Assembly: GCA_947494705.1 (NCBI GenBank)
Contig: CANLVN010000001.1
Span: 186,001-250,000, forward strand
Direction: 5' to 3'
Origin: an uncultured Erythrobacter sp.
Lineage (GTDB): Bacteria; Pseudomonadota; Alphaproteobacteria; Sphingomonadales; Sphingomonadaceae
Length of the DNA: 64,000 nucleotides
Every line of letters begins with the position of its first letter. Within the stretch, counting starts at the first letter, position 1. The position numbers and the translations under genes were made by a program. The notes under the pieces were generated by a model. It saw only the letters and a list, made by a program, of their open reading frames with translations. It was not told where the DNA came from and made no database searches. Positions 47,991 to 56,764 of the stretch are shown piece by piece.

Positions 47991-48976
47991 TCGATCGTTC
48001 CCCCGCCGTTATTGCGCAAGGTGTCCGGGATATTTTGCGCGAACCAATTTGCAACCGACGCAAGCGCTGGATGCGCGAGGTCACGTTCCATCGCCGCCCA
48101 TACGCGCGGAATCATCGCCAGGTATTTGGGCTTGCCATCGCGTTTGTAGAGGCGGGTGAAGATGCCGACGATCTTGGCGTTGCGCTGTGCTCCGAGCAGC
48201 GCATAGTCGGCGCGAAAATGCTCGCCGACTTCGGCCCGCTCTTCGTAACGTGCGAGCATGGCCTCTTCCAGCTCCTCCGACACATCGCGTCGCGCATCCT
48301 GCAACAACGAGACCAGATCGTATGCCCGATGCCCCGACAGCGCGTCCTGAAAATCGATCAGACCTTGCGGCGCATTATCAGCGGGCGGCCCGAGCAGCAT
48401 GATATTCTCGGCATGATAATCGCGCAGCACCGTGACGGGGTCGGTCTGACGCTTCATCAGGGGCGCAAGCGCAGCCTCCCATGCCGCGTCGTACCCCGCA
48501 TCATCGACGTCCAGACCCATGGCAGGGCAATACCATTGCGTCAGCAGTGCCGCTTCGCGCTGGTAGGTCGGCAGGTCATAGGGCGAGAACGGGCCCGCGG
48601 GATGCTTGTGCAGTTCCACCAGCGCATCGACCGCGCCTTCATAGGCGGCACGCTCATCTTCCGGGTGCGAATCGAGCCAGTCGCGCATTCGGTCATTGCC
48701 GAAATCTTCGGTCAGCAACCAGCCATCGCGTGGGTTCTGGGCGATGATCTGCGGCGCGCGCATTCCGTTTGCGCTCAACCACTGGGCCACGAGTATGAAA
48801 GGCTGCGGGTCTTCCTCGGGCGGCGGCGCATACATCAGCATGGCGGTTTCATCCGTGTCGCGCCTCAGCCGAAAATAGCGGCGGAAGGAAGCATCGCCCG
48901 GGATCGGCTCGACTGCCGCACCACCCCAGCCCGCATGTTCGACAAATTCGCTCAGGCCCTGGGGCAAATCACTCAT
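47987..48976 (-). CDS. amgK: N-acetylmuramate/N-acetylglucosamine anomeric kinase
   Basis: A 329-aa kinase of the aminoglycoside-phosphotransferase fold. It has the catalytic loop VLRDYHAENIMLLG and the metal motif GLIDFQDALSGHRAYD. Adjacent to murU it should phosphorylate MurNAc at C1, feeding a salvage route to UDP-MurNAc that bypasses MurA, the fosfomycin target (established for P. putida). ATG 48976 overlaps the tsaE stop (ATGA). Confidence 0.88.
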   Translation of the reverse strand: MSDLPQGLSEFVEHAGWGGAAVEPIPGDASFRRYFRLRRDTDETAMLMYAPPPEEDPQPFILVAQWLSANGMRAPQIIAQNPRDGWLLTEDFGNDRMRDWLDSHPEDERAAYEGAVDALVELHKHPAGPFSPYDLPTYQREAALLTQWYCPAMGLDVDDAGYDAAWEAALAPLMKRQTDPVTVLRDYHAENIMLLGPPADNAPQGLIDFQDALSGHRAYDLVSLLQDARRDVSEELEEAMLARYEERAEVGEHFRADYALLGAQRNAKIVGIFTRLYKRDGKPKYLAMIPRVWAAMERDLAHPALASVANWFAQNIPDTLRNNGGGTIE

Positions 48977-49428
48977 GGCATCCGCCCTAGCCAATCCGTG
49001 CCGGGTTTCACAATCGCAATCCGGCCTGCGCCGTGCGTTTCCAACAGGATTGAAAGGCATGACGGTTCGTGTGCGAAGCCGCCAGCATGATCGGGCCATT
49101 CCGCGATCAGCGCCGCGCCCTCACGATAATCGTCGAGCCCCAGTTCAAGCGCTTCCGCCGGGTCTTCCAGACGGTAGAAATCGGCATGGGCAACCGCAAT
49201 GCGCAGCGGCGGGGCGTCATAGGTCTCGATGATGGTGAATGTCGGCGATGGCACCTCGCCTTCATGCCCGAGCGCCGCAAGGATGGCGCGGGCCAGCGTC
49301 GTCTTGCCGGCACCAAGTCCACCTTCGAGCGCCACCACATCGCCTTCGCGCAGTCGCTCTGCGATACGTTCTCCGAACGCTGCCATTGCCGCGAGATCGG
49401 GCAGTTCGTGCCGAGCCGCCTTGCTCAC
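48973..49428 (-). CDS. tsaE: tRNA threonylcarbamoyladenosine biosynthesis ATPase TsaE
   Basis: Small P-loop ATPase needed for t6A37 formation in ANN-decoding tRNAs, with TsaB, TsaC and TsaD. The 151-aa protein has Walker A GGLGAGKTTLARAIL, the SPTFTIIETY segment and HADFYRLEDPAE (Walker-B-like and switch region). The start is GTG at 49426-49428, overlapping the divL stop by four bases. Aspects of position between divL and amgK match other alphaproteobacteria. Confidence 0.92.
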   Translation of the reverse strand: MSKAARHELPDLAAMAAFGERIAERLREGDVVALEGGLGAGKTTLARAILAALGHEGEVPSPTFTIIETYDAPPLRIAVAHADFYRLEDPAEALELGLDDYREGAALIAEWPDHAGGFAHEPSCLSILLETHGAGRIAIVKPGTDWLGRMP

Positions 49429-51791
49429 GGAAGGGTTATCACCGCGACGGTGCCCTCCCCCTTGCGGCTGTCGATCTCGAAGGTGCCGCCCTGGGCTTCG
49501 ACCAGCTGGCGCGACAGGCGGATGCCGAGCCCGCGTGCGCCACCGTCGCCCTCATCCGGCGCTTGCCCCTGCGCGCGTGCAAGTTCCTCTTCACTCATCC
49601 CGCGTCCGTTATCGCGAACCGAAATGAGTGCGCGCCAGTCGTCCTGCTTGCCGGGACGCGGGATCTCGATGACGATCTTGCCGCCCTCATCGGTGCCCGC
49701 GATGGCATTGTCGAGCAGATTGCCGACCGCCCGCTCCAGCAGCCGGGGATCGGCCTCGACCATCTGCCCGCGCCTCCCCTTGAGGTCGAGCGCCAGCCCT
49801 GCTGCGACGATCGCCTTTTCCCGCTCACGCACCAGTTTGGTCAGGAAGGCCAGAAGGTCCAGCGGCTCTTTCTCGATCGGCAGCAGGCCAGCCTGGCTCT
49901 GCGACAGGTCGAGGACATTCTCGACCTGTTCCGACAGGCGCGCGACCGAAGTCAGGATGGCATCGACATACTCGCCCGCATTCTCGCTCAGCTCGCCCGC
50001 CACTCCGCTCTTCATCAATTCGGCGAAACCGCTGATCGAGGTGAGCGGCGTGCGGAATTCGTAGGACATGTTGGCGAGGAAGTCGGCCTTGACCGCGTCC
50101 GCCTCTTCGAGCGCCAGCGCGCGTTCGCGCAGAGCCTCTTCGGCCTTTTGCGAGGCAGTGATGTCGAGAACCGTGAGAAGCCCGTTACCATCGGGCAGCG
50201 GCACCCCGGCAAATCGCAAGGTGCGCCCGTCGGCCAGCACAAGCTGCCCTTCCTTCTCGCGCCGGTCGAGCGTTGCCGCACGCACCACCGCGCCGATCTG
50301 CTCGGCTTCGGCAGGCTTCGCCAGATTGGCGGCGATCGCATCGAGCAACCTTTCGGCGCCCGGATGGGTATCGAGAAATTCGGCATCCAGCCCCCATGTC
50401 CCGGCAAAGCTGCGATTCCAAAGTTGTACCGATCCATCGGGCGCGAAAATGGCGAGCGCTTCGAACAGGCTGTCGAGTGTCGCAGTCCGCGTGCGCAGCA
50501 GCGTGTCGCGGGTCGCGGAAAGCGCAAGTTGTTCGGTGCGGTCTTCGGCGATCATCACCAGCCCGCCGTCAGGCATCGGCTGCGCGACTATCCGCAGATG
50601 CGTACCTCCGGGCAGCGGCCAGTTTTCCTCGAGCGTTTCGTTTGCATCGAACCACGCGCGATGCTCGCGCCGCCATTCCGGGAAATCTCGCACTTCAGGC
50701 GTGCTGCCCCGTTCGCGCGCATCGGCGAGGAACCGCTCGAACGGGATGCGCGTCTGCACCGTCCCCGGCGAAATCGCGAAGAGGCGGCGGAACGGGCGGT
50801 TGGCGAAGGTCAGCACCTCCTGCGCATCGAATTGAGCGACACCGACAGAAAGCTGGTCGAGCATGGTGCGCTGGGCATTGCGAAAGGCGCGGAATTCGCG
50901 CTCGATCTGCTGCTGTTCCTCGATATCGATCGCGTAACCCGCCACGCCTTCGCTGCCGAGCGGGAGTTCGGTGACCCTGAGCGAGCGTCGCTCGCCATCG
51001 ATAGTGACGGCGTCGATCCGGCTGATTTCCTGCTGTTTCTCTAGGATCTCGCGCGCAATATCGGCAGGGCTCCTGTTGCCGTCAGGTTCGAGCAATTCGA
51101 TCTGTTCTTCAATGGCGGTGGGCACATCGGCTGCGCCTACGGCCTGGACATAGGCGCGATTGACGAGGCGCAGCTGCATGTCGGCATCGCGAAACCACAT
51201 CGGCACCGGCGCAGACTCGATCAGACCGATAAGCGCACTGAAATCGGCCTGCGCGCGCCCCGCGAGTTCACGCAGACGCGACAACTCGTCCTCGCTCGCT
51301 GTGAAATCGAATACCCAGACGATCGCGGCCCCACCCGGTGAAACCTGCGGGTCGGCCAGCCGCCCCTTGAAGGCGAGACTGCGATGCGAACCCGGCGGGG
51401 TCAGCGAAATCTCGAAGGGAGCGGCGCTTTTCTGCGTGACGCGTACCTTTTCCTCGAGCTTCTGAAGCTGCGACGGAGACAATCCGGAAGGCGCACCGGG
51501 CCAGTCCTCGCTTGTCTGTTCAGCGGACAGCTCGCTCAGATATTTTGGCAGTTCTTCCAGTCCCAGCCATCGCGCAAGCCGGTCCGGCGCTTCGATCCGC
51601 CCATCAGCGCGAACCAGCAGCGGGATCGCGGGCGCATCGTCCATGAGATGCTGCATCCTCTTAAGCGAGGTCTGGAGCGCCTGCGTGCGCCGCGTCTTCG
51701 CGCCGGCACGCACGACAAACGCTGCTGCTGCGACCGTCCATGCGGCGAGCAACAGTGCTATTGCAATGAGGGCGAGCGGCGAAAATTCCAT
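49425..51791 (-). CDS. divL: Cell-cycle pseudokinase DivL (Tyr-type histidine kinase)
   Basis: A 788-aa membrane sensor. Order: one N-terminal helix (about 3-27), several PAS-like domains (about 180-550), a dimerisation helix and a HATPase domain. The H-box reads FLANMSYEFRTPLTS, so the normal phosphoacceptor His is Tyr (about residue 577), as in Caulobacter DivL, which controls CckA and CtrA. The ATP site looks complete: NLLDNAI, DNGRGM and GLGIRLSRQL. The start is ATG 51791; GTG 51797 is possible. It heads a seven-gene overlapping unit ending with trxA. Confidence 0.88.
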   Translation of the reverse strand: MEFSPLALIAIALLLAAWTVAAAAFVVRAGAKTRRTQALQTSLKRMQHLMDDAPAIPLLVRADGRIEAPDRLARWLGLEELPKYLSELSAEQTSEDWPGAPSGLSPSQLQKLEEKVRVTQKSAAPFEISLTPPGSHRSLAFKGRLADPQVSPGGAAIVWVFDFTASEDELSRLRELAGRAQADFSALIGLIESAPVPMWFRDADMQLRLVNRAYVQAVGAADVPTAIEEQIELLEPDGNRSPADIAREILEKQQEISRIDAVTIDGERRSLRVTELPLGSEGVAGYAIDIEEQQQIEREFRAFRNAQRTMLDQLSVGVAQFDAQEVLTFANRPFRRLFAISPGTVQTRIPFERFLADARERGSTPEVRDFPEWRREHRAWFDANETLEENWPLPGGTHLRIVAQPMPDGGLVMIAEDRTEQLALSATRDTLLRTRTATLDSLFEALAIFAPDGSVQLWNRSFAGTWGLDAEFLDTHPGAERLLDAIAANLAKPAEAEQIGAVVRAATLDRREKEGQLVLADGRTLRFAGVPLPDGNGLLTVLDITASQKAEEALRERALALEEADAVKADFLANMSYEFRTPLTSISGFAELMKSGVAGELSENAGEYVDAILTSVARLSEQVENVLDLSQSQAGLLPIEKEPLDLLAFLTKLVREREKAIVAAGLALDLKGRRGQMVEADPRLLERAVGNLLDNAIAGTDEGGKIVIEIPRPGKQDDWRALISVRDNGRGMSEEELARAQGQAPDEGDGGARGLGIRLSRQLVEAQGGTFEIDSRKGEGTVAVITLP

Positions 51792-51838
51792 TCGCACCAG
51801 CTATGCGCGTGAACGCGCGCTGGCAACTGTGGCGGATA

Positions 51839-51875
51839 CGAAAAGCCCCCGCAATCTCGGTGGATTGCGGGGGCT
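51839..51875 (-). terminator. Intrinsic terminator downstream of ahcY
   Basis: A 13-bp perfect stem AGCCCCCGCAATC/GATTGCGGGGGCT with a 6-nt loop (51844-51875), followed on the minus strand by TTTT. It lies between the ahcY stop and the divL start, so divL must use another promoter, probably inside this short gap. Confidence 0.88.
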
Positions 51876-51921
51876 CTTGCGATCAGTTGAAGCGCTGTGG
51901 CGTCTGGCCGTCGCGCATGGA

Positions 51922-53340
51922 TCAATAGCGGTAGTGATCCGGCTTGAACGGACCATCCTGAGGCACGCCGATATAATCGGCCTGCTTCTTGGAAAGTTCG
52001 GTAAGCTGTACGCCGAGCTTTTCGAGGTGAAGTGCGGCGACCTTCTCGTCCAGGTGCTTGGGCAGGACGTAGACATCGTTCTCGTACTGGTCGGTGTTCT
52101 TGTAGAGCTCGATCTGCGCAAGGGTCTGGTTGGTGAAGCTTGCGCTCATCACGAAGCTGGGGTGGCCCGTGGCGCAGCCCAGGTTCACGAGACGGCCCTT
52201 GGCGAGGATCAGCAGGCTGTCGCCGTCCGGCTTGGTCACCATGTCGGTGCCTTCCTTGATTTCCTTCCACTCGTAATTGTCGAGCGCGGAAATCTGGATC
52301 TCGGAGTCGAAGTGGCCGATGTTGCAGACGATGGCCATGTTCTTCATCGACTTCATGTGCTCGCCGGTGATCACGTCTTCGTTGCCGGTGGCGGTCACGA
52401 AAATATCGGCGCGCTTGGTCGCTTCGTCCATCGAGACGACTTCGAAGCCATCCATCGCAGCCTGCAGAGCGCAGATCGGGTCGATCTCTGTAACCATGAC
52501 GCGAGCGCCGCCGTCACGCAGCGAAGCTGCCGAACCCTTGCCGACATCGCCGTAACCGGCGACGCAGGCAACCTTGCCAGCCAGCATCACGTCGGTGGCG
52601 CGACGGATCGCGTCGACCAGCGATTCCTTGCAGCCGTAGAGGTTGTCGAACTTCGACTTGGTAACGGAGTCGTTGACGTTGATCGCCGGGAACGGGAGCT
52701 TGCCCGCCTTGGAGATCTGGTAAAGACGCATCACGCCGGTGGTTGTCTCTTCGGATACGCCCTTGATGTTCTTGACGCTCTTGGTGAGGTAGCCCGGCTT
52801 AGCCTTGACGAAGGCCTTGAGCGCGCGCTGCATCTCGATTTCCTCGGCGTTCTGCGGAGCGGGCATTTCTTCGCCCGCTTCGATCCGGGCACCCCAAAGT
52901 GCGAACATCGTTGCATCGCCGCCATCGTCGAGGATCATGTTGGCGGTCTCGTCGGGATCTTCATCGGTCGACCAGTCGAAGATGCGGCCAACATAGTCCC
53001 AATAATCGGCGAGGCTTTCACCCTTGATCGCGAAGACCGGAATGCCCTGGTCCGCGATCGCGGCGGCAGCGTGGTCCTGCGTCGAGAAAATGTTGCAGGT
53101 CGCCCAGCGTACTTCCGCACCGAGCGCAACAAGCGTCTCGATCAAAACAGCGGTCTGGATCGTCATGTGGAGCGAACCGGTGATCCGCGCACCCTTGAGC
53201 GGCTGCGAAGAACCGTATTCCTCGCGAAGCGCCATCAGGCCCGGCATTTCGGTTTCGGCAATGGCGATCTCGTCTCGGCCGTATTGGGCGAGCGCGATAT
53301 CTTTGATGATGTATTCCTGTGTCGGGGCAGCGGTGGCCAT
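51922..53340 (-). CDS. ahcY: Adenosylhomocysteinase
   Basis: Hydrolyses S-adenosylhomocysteine to adenosine and homocysteine, removing the inhibitory product of methyl transfer. The 472-aa protein has [20 protein letters not shown] (substrate side), the NAD loop [23 protein letters not shown], the HFDSEIQ segment and the C-terminal KPDHYRY. It has the bacterial long-form insert (around residues 140-180). AGGAGAACC precedes the ATG. A perfect palindrome lies about 100 bases upstream, which suggests methionine-cycle control. Confidence 0.97.
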   Translation of the reverse strand: MATAAPTQEYIIKDIALAQYGRDEIAIAETEMPGLMALREEYGSSQPLKGARITGSLHMTIQTAVLIETLVALGAEVRWATCNIFSTQDHAAAAIADQGIPVFAIKGESLADYWDYVGRIFDWSTDEDPDETANMILDDGGDATMFALWGARIEAGEEMPAPQNAEEIEMQRALKAFVKAKPGYLTKSVKNIKGVSEETTTGVMRLYQISKAGKLPFPAINVNDSVTKSKFDNLYGCKESLVDAIRRATDVMLAGKVACVAGYGDVGKGSAASLRDGGARVMVTEIDPICALQAAMDGFEVVSMDEATKRADIFVTATGNEDVITGEHMKSMKNMAIVCNIGHFDSEIQISALDNYEWKEIKEGTDMVTKPDGDSLLILAKGRLVNLGCATGHPSFVMSASFTNQTLAQIELYKNTDQYENDVYVLPKHLDEKVAALHLEKLGVQLTELSKKQADYIGVPQDGPFKPDHYRY

Positions 53341-53439
53341 CGATGGTTCTCCTGTCAGCTTCCTGCGCGAGGCCGATGCGCCCGCGCATGCAAAATCATG
53401 CGCCGCCCATAGCCTCCGCCCGGCGTCTGCGCAAATGGA

Positions 53440-53459
53440 ATATAAAGTTTTCTTTATAT
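53440..53459. promoter_or_regulatory. Palindromic operator in the ahcY promoter region
   Basis: Perfect inverted repeat: arms ATATAAAG and CTTTATAT (8 bp each) around TTTT. It sits 100 bases before the ahcY start and 44 bases past the end of the neighbouring unknown gene. AT-rich palindromes of this shape bind ArsR-family SAH/SAM-responsive repressors such as SahR in other Proteobacteria; assignment to that regulator is inference. Confidence 0.6.
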
Positions 53460-53502
53460 CTTGAAATGCAGCGATAGTGGCGCTGGCTTGATCATCGCTC
53501 GA

Positions 53503-54009
53503 TCACGGCATCGCAACGCTGTCATGCGCCAGCAGAGACGCCATCTCGTAATGGATGCGACTGGTGCGTTGCGCGGGGTTTTGCTGCAAGACCCACCGCG
53601 CAATTGCTGAGATTTTCGTGCCGTCCGGTTCTCGTGATAGCTCGCGTGCGACCTGCTTGAGCTCGGCACAATCCAGCCACGGATGCCCGTCGCCGTAGCC
53701 GTTTGCCAATCGTACGCTCATCCGGTCGAGCGAGACATCGCCCAGCCCGCGCCGCAAGGTCGCGTTGGCTGCATTGAGAGACGAAAGATGGCGGCTGGTG
53801 AAGCGATTGTAGTCCGATCGAAAGTCATGCGGCCCTGTGCGGCAACGCAGCGAGGTCACCATCAGCATGATGTCGAGACTACGCAATGCGGTCGCTTCGT
53901 TGAAATGCTCGGTCGCCTGCGCCGGCGAAACGATGATTGCGCCGACCGATGCGATGGCTGACATGATGCCGCTGCGAAGCGCCGAACTCGATTTGATTGC
54001 GATCACCAT
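53503..54009 (-). CDS. Secreted protein of unknown function linked to ahcY
   Basis: A 168-aa protein with a signal peptide (hydrophobic run IMSAIASVGAIIVSPAQA, likely cut near residue 32). The mature part has two cysteines (SLRCRTG and LDCAEL), an Arg-rich middle and segments MLMVTSLRCR, DYNRFTSRHL and RMSVRLANGYGDGHPWLDC. I recall similar exported proteins beside ahcY in sphingomonads that automated pipelines label as S-adenosylhomocysteine hydrolase; it has none of that enzyme's motifs. GAGGAAAAAG precedes the ATG. Function unknown. Confidence 0.75.
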   Translation of the reverse strand: MVIAIKSSSALRSGIMSAIASVGAIIVSPAQATEHFNEATALRSLDIMLMVTSLRCRTGPHDFRSDYNRFTSRHLSSLNAANATLRRGLGDVSLDRMSVRLANGYGDGHPWLDCAELKQVARELSREPDGTKISAIARWVLQQNPAQRTSRIHYEMASLLAHDSVAMP

Positions 54010-54225
54010 CTTTTTCCTCGTGTCCGCGGGCCCCGCATTGCCGGCCCAAAACCCAGCTCACATGGTAAACCAACCTCGAGGACGCGCGTTTAGTCGGTGT
54101 TAACTGACGGGACTAACGCCAATCGGGGCTTTGTGAGTGTCGCGGCATCGCCTATCACCCTCACGGAACAAGCTCGCTTAAACGGCATTTAGGGGCGAGT
54201 GCGTAAGGCAGTATTGGAGAAGACA

Positions 54226-54705
54226 ATGACGATTTCGGTTGGCGACAAAATTCCTGAAGTGACAATGGTGAAAGCCACTGCCGAGGGCCCTCAGCAGGTT
54301 TCCTCAAGCGAGTATTTCGCGGGCAAGAAAGTCGCGCTCTTCTCGGTCCCCGGTGCGTTCACTCCGACCTGCTCTGCCAAGCACCTTCCCGGCTTCGTGG
54401 AAAAAGCCGACGACCTGAAAGCCAAGGGCGTCGACGAGATCGTCGGCACCGCGGTCAACGACGCATTTGTCATGGGCGCATGGAACAGCGCTTCGGGCAG
54501 CGACGACATCACCATGCTGGCCGATGGCAATGCAGACTTTGCCGAGGCGGTCGGCCTGACCATGGATGGCAGCGGTTTCGGCATGGGCAAGCGCGGACAG
54601 CGTTTCTCGATGGTGGTCGAAGATGGCACCGTCACTCAGCTCAACGTCGAAGAACCGGGCGATTTCAAGGTTTCCAGCGCAGAATACATGCTGGGACAGC
54701 TTTAA
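54226..54705 (+). CDS. Peroxiredoxin (Prx5 type)
   Basis: A 159-aa thiol peroxidase that reduces hydrogen and alkyl peroxides. The peroxidatic motif PGAFTPTCSAKHLPGF matches the Prx5 subgroup, followed by AVNDAFVMGAWN and GMGKRGQRFSMVVEDG. The sequence has only one obvious cysteine, so it likely uses an external thiol (1-Cys mechanism). GGAGAAGAC precedes ATG 54226; a longer frame to 54199 is less likely. Confidence 0.93.
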   Translation: MTISVGDKIPEVTMVKATAEGPQQVSSSEYFAGKKVALFSVPGAFTPTCSAKHLPGFVEKADDLKAKGVDEIVGTAVNDAFVMGAWNSASGSDDITMLADGNADFAEAVGLTMDGSGFGMGKRGQRFSMVVEDGTVTQLNVEEPGDFKVSSAEYMLGQL

Positions 54706-54778
54706 CCACAGGCCACTGGATCAACTCCGCCGCGCCCGGTACACTTCGTTCCGGCTGACAGCGGCGGAGTTCGGATGC

Positions 54779-55411
54779 ATGGCAGGCAGTGGTACGGACC
54801 CAATACAATCGCTCCTGATCGATACGCAGGTCGAAAGCGGGGCGAACATCCGCATTGGCGCGATCACGCCCGGCGACGGTGAAAAGATCCGCGACGGTAT
54901 CAGCCGGATGTCGCCCCAGTCGCGTTACTATCGTTTCTTCACGGGCGCCGAAGAACAACCCGATTACGTCATCGACAAGCTCATCAGCGTTGATGGCGTA
55001 TCGCATTTCGCCTGGGGTGCGCTCGATTGCGATCTGCCGGGCGAGCCCGCGATCGCCGCCGTCCACGCGATCAGGAGCACTCCCGGCGCCGAGATGGAAT
55101 TCTCGGTGGTAGTGCTCGATGCCTATCAGGGTCAGGGCATCTCCAAGCTGCTCAGCGCGATGCTCTTCGCCCAATGCCTGGTGCGCGGCGAATATGTGCT
55201 GGTTGCCCATGTGCTCGAAGAGAACCGGCGCTCGAAAGCTTTTATCACTCACCTGGGCGGAACGCGAAAAAAGTCAGAGGGCAATGTCGCTGAATATCGG
55301 ATCGATGTTGGCGCCGCGTTACTCTCGATGCGCGATGCCGATGTCGTGGGAAAGGAACCGGTGGTAAAGGCTATCGCCCCTTACCTCTCTCAATCCGAAG
55401 GCAGTGCGTAA
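54779..55411 (+). CDS. GNAT-family N-acetyltransferase
   Basis: A 210-aa protein with an acyltransferase core: ISRMSPQSRYYRFF near the start, FSVVVLDAYQGQGISKLLS (a GNAT motif-A sequence with Q/G-x-G-x-G-like loop) and VLEENRRSKAFITHLGG. Start ATG 54779. It ends by overlapping the 3' end of the convergent thioesterase gene by 22 bases. Substrate unknown. Confidence 0.8.
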   Translation: MAGSGTDPIQSLLIDTQVESGANIRIGAITPGDGEKIRDGISRMSPQSRYYRFFTGAEEQPDYVIDKLISVDGVSHFAWGALDCDLPGEPAIAAVHAIRSTPGAEMEFSVVVLDAYQGQGISKLLSAMLFAQCLVRGEYVLVAHVLEENRRSKAFITHLGGTRKKSEGNVAEYRIDVGAALLSMRDADVVGKEPVVKAIAPYLSQSEGSA

Positions 55412-55821
55412 GTCACCGTCGATTGGGCAGCGATATTCTCCGGCTCGTCCTGCCAGATGCGCACATCGACCGTAGCCAGCCGCCGTCCCAGCTTGATTAT
55501 CTGCGCATCGGCGTGGAAATCACGCGCGGCAATCGCGCGCAGGAAACTCATGTTGAGGTTGCTGGTCACCGCCATCGGCACGATTCCGATATGCGCGAGA
55601 ATCACTGCGTAAGCAGCCCTGTCTGCAAAAGCCATTTGCGTCGGGCCGGACACGATTCCGCCGGGCCGAAGCATCGCGTTGGCAACGCTATGCCGCAGGC
55701 GCATAAATTCGGGCCGCAGCTCCTCGAAATCGTGGAAAGTGCGATCCTGGCCCGGAAACGCCTCGACGAAAAAGTCGGCGAGTTCTTCGCGGGTCAGGAC
55801 GGGTTCGAGGGGTCTGACCAT
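55390..55821 (-). CDS. Hotdog-fold thioesterase (PaaI-like)
   Basis: A 143-aa hotdog protein. NAMLRPGGIVSGPTQMAFADRAAYAVI matches the PaaI active-site helix, followed by TSNLNMSFLRAI and a C-terminal strand ending TVTYALPSD. It is a different subgroup from the thioesterase in the glycolytic operon: HGG is replaced by GGI. The start is ATG 55821; a TTG at 55839 could extend it by six residues. It follows folE by 32 bases, probably cotranscribed. Confidence 0.82.
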   Translation of the reverse strand: MVRPLEPVLTREELADFFVEAFPGQDRTFHDFEELRPEFMRLRHSVANAMLRPGGIVSGPTQMAFADRAAYAVILAHIGIVPMAVTSNLNMSFLRAIAARDFHADAQIIKLGRRLATVDVRIWQDEPENIAAQSTVTYALPSD

Positions 55822-55853
55822 GTCTGGAGTAATGGCCAATTAGCGCGCGCGGC

Positions 55854-56477
55854 TCAATAGCCCATCAGGCTCATCACTTCCTTGCGGCTGCGCTGGTCCT
55901 CGAGGAAAACACCCATCATGCGGCTGGTGATCATTTCCACTTCGTGCACCTTCACGCCCCGACCGGTCATGCAGCCATGCTCGGCCTCGATCACGACCGC
56001 GACTCCTCGCGGTTCGAGATTGTCCCAGATGCACTCCGCGACCTCCGCTGTCAGGCGTTCCTGAACCTGTAGTCGATGCGCGAAGCCGTGCAGCACACGC
56101 GCGAGCTTGGAAATGCCGACGACCTTTTGATCGGGCAGGTAGGCGATATGCGCTTTGCCGGTAATCGGCGCCATGTGGTGTTCGCAGGCCGACTGGAACG
56201 GAATGCCCTTGAGCAGAACGATTTCGTCGTATCCGCCCACTTCCTCGAAGATCCGGCTGAGATGGATGGCGGGATCCTCTCGATAGCCAGAACAATATTC
56301 AAGCCATGCACGCCCGACACGTTTCGGCGTATCGAGTAAACCTTCGCGAGTGGGGTCGTCACCGGTCCAGCGAATCAGCGTTCGGATGGCTTCCTGCACA
56401 TCCTCTGGGACGTCGGGTTTGTTCAATGGGTTCTCCGGATCGAAGTCTTGCGAATCACGGGCGTTCATGAAGTTCAT
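55854..56477 (-). CDS. folE: GTP cyclohydrolase I
   Basis: First step of tetrahydrofolate synthesis, converting GTP to dihydroneopterin triphosphate. The 207-aa protein has FQSACEHHMAPITGKAHIAY (zinc Cys and His), VVGISKLARV, RLQVQERLT and EAEHGCMTGRGVK (second zinc Cys). The start is ATG 56477 (MNFMNARD), with ATG 56468 equally possible. The upstream extension of the open frame has no support. Confidence 0.94.
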   Translation of the reverse strand: MNFMNARDSQDFDPENPLNKPDVPEDVQEAIRTLIRWTGDDPTREGLLDTPKRVGRAWLEYCSGYREDPAIHLSRIFEEVGGYDEIVLLKGIPFQSACEHHMAPITGKAHIAYLPDQKVVGISKLARVLHGFAHRLQVQERLTAEVAECIWDNLEPRGVAVVIEAEHGCMTGRGVKVHEVEMITSRMMGVFLEDQRSRKEVMSLMGY

Positions 56478-56764
56478 GGACAAAGTCTTCCTGCGTAACA
56501 AGGCAGGCGTCCGCATCCCCGCAGAGCCTGCCCTTCGTTCAAACGATCCCTTGAAGTGAATGCTTCCCGCAAGGTCGGCCTCCACAGAACGCAGTTACGA
56601 TGGCATATCGATCCCGGATGCGCCCCTGCCCCTTGTCCCGTCATTTATGTAGGGCATACCTCTGACAAATGCACCTTCCCGATAATGGGAGGGCAAAGAA
56701 AAACGCCACCTCGCGCATGGCAAGGGGGCGTTGGAATTCAGTTCGTTGCAAAAAGGTGCGGCGA

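Noticed and set aside
54089..54103. TTTA-N7-TTAA, resembling a CtrA binding site, between the ahcY-linked unknown and the peroxiredoxin gene.
   Set aside because: One half-site deviates from the consensus and such words occur by chance; no link with cell-cycle genes at this place.
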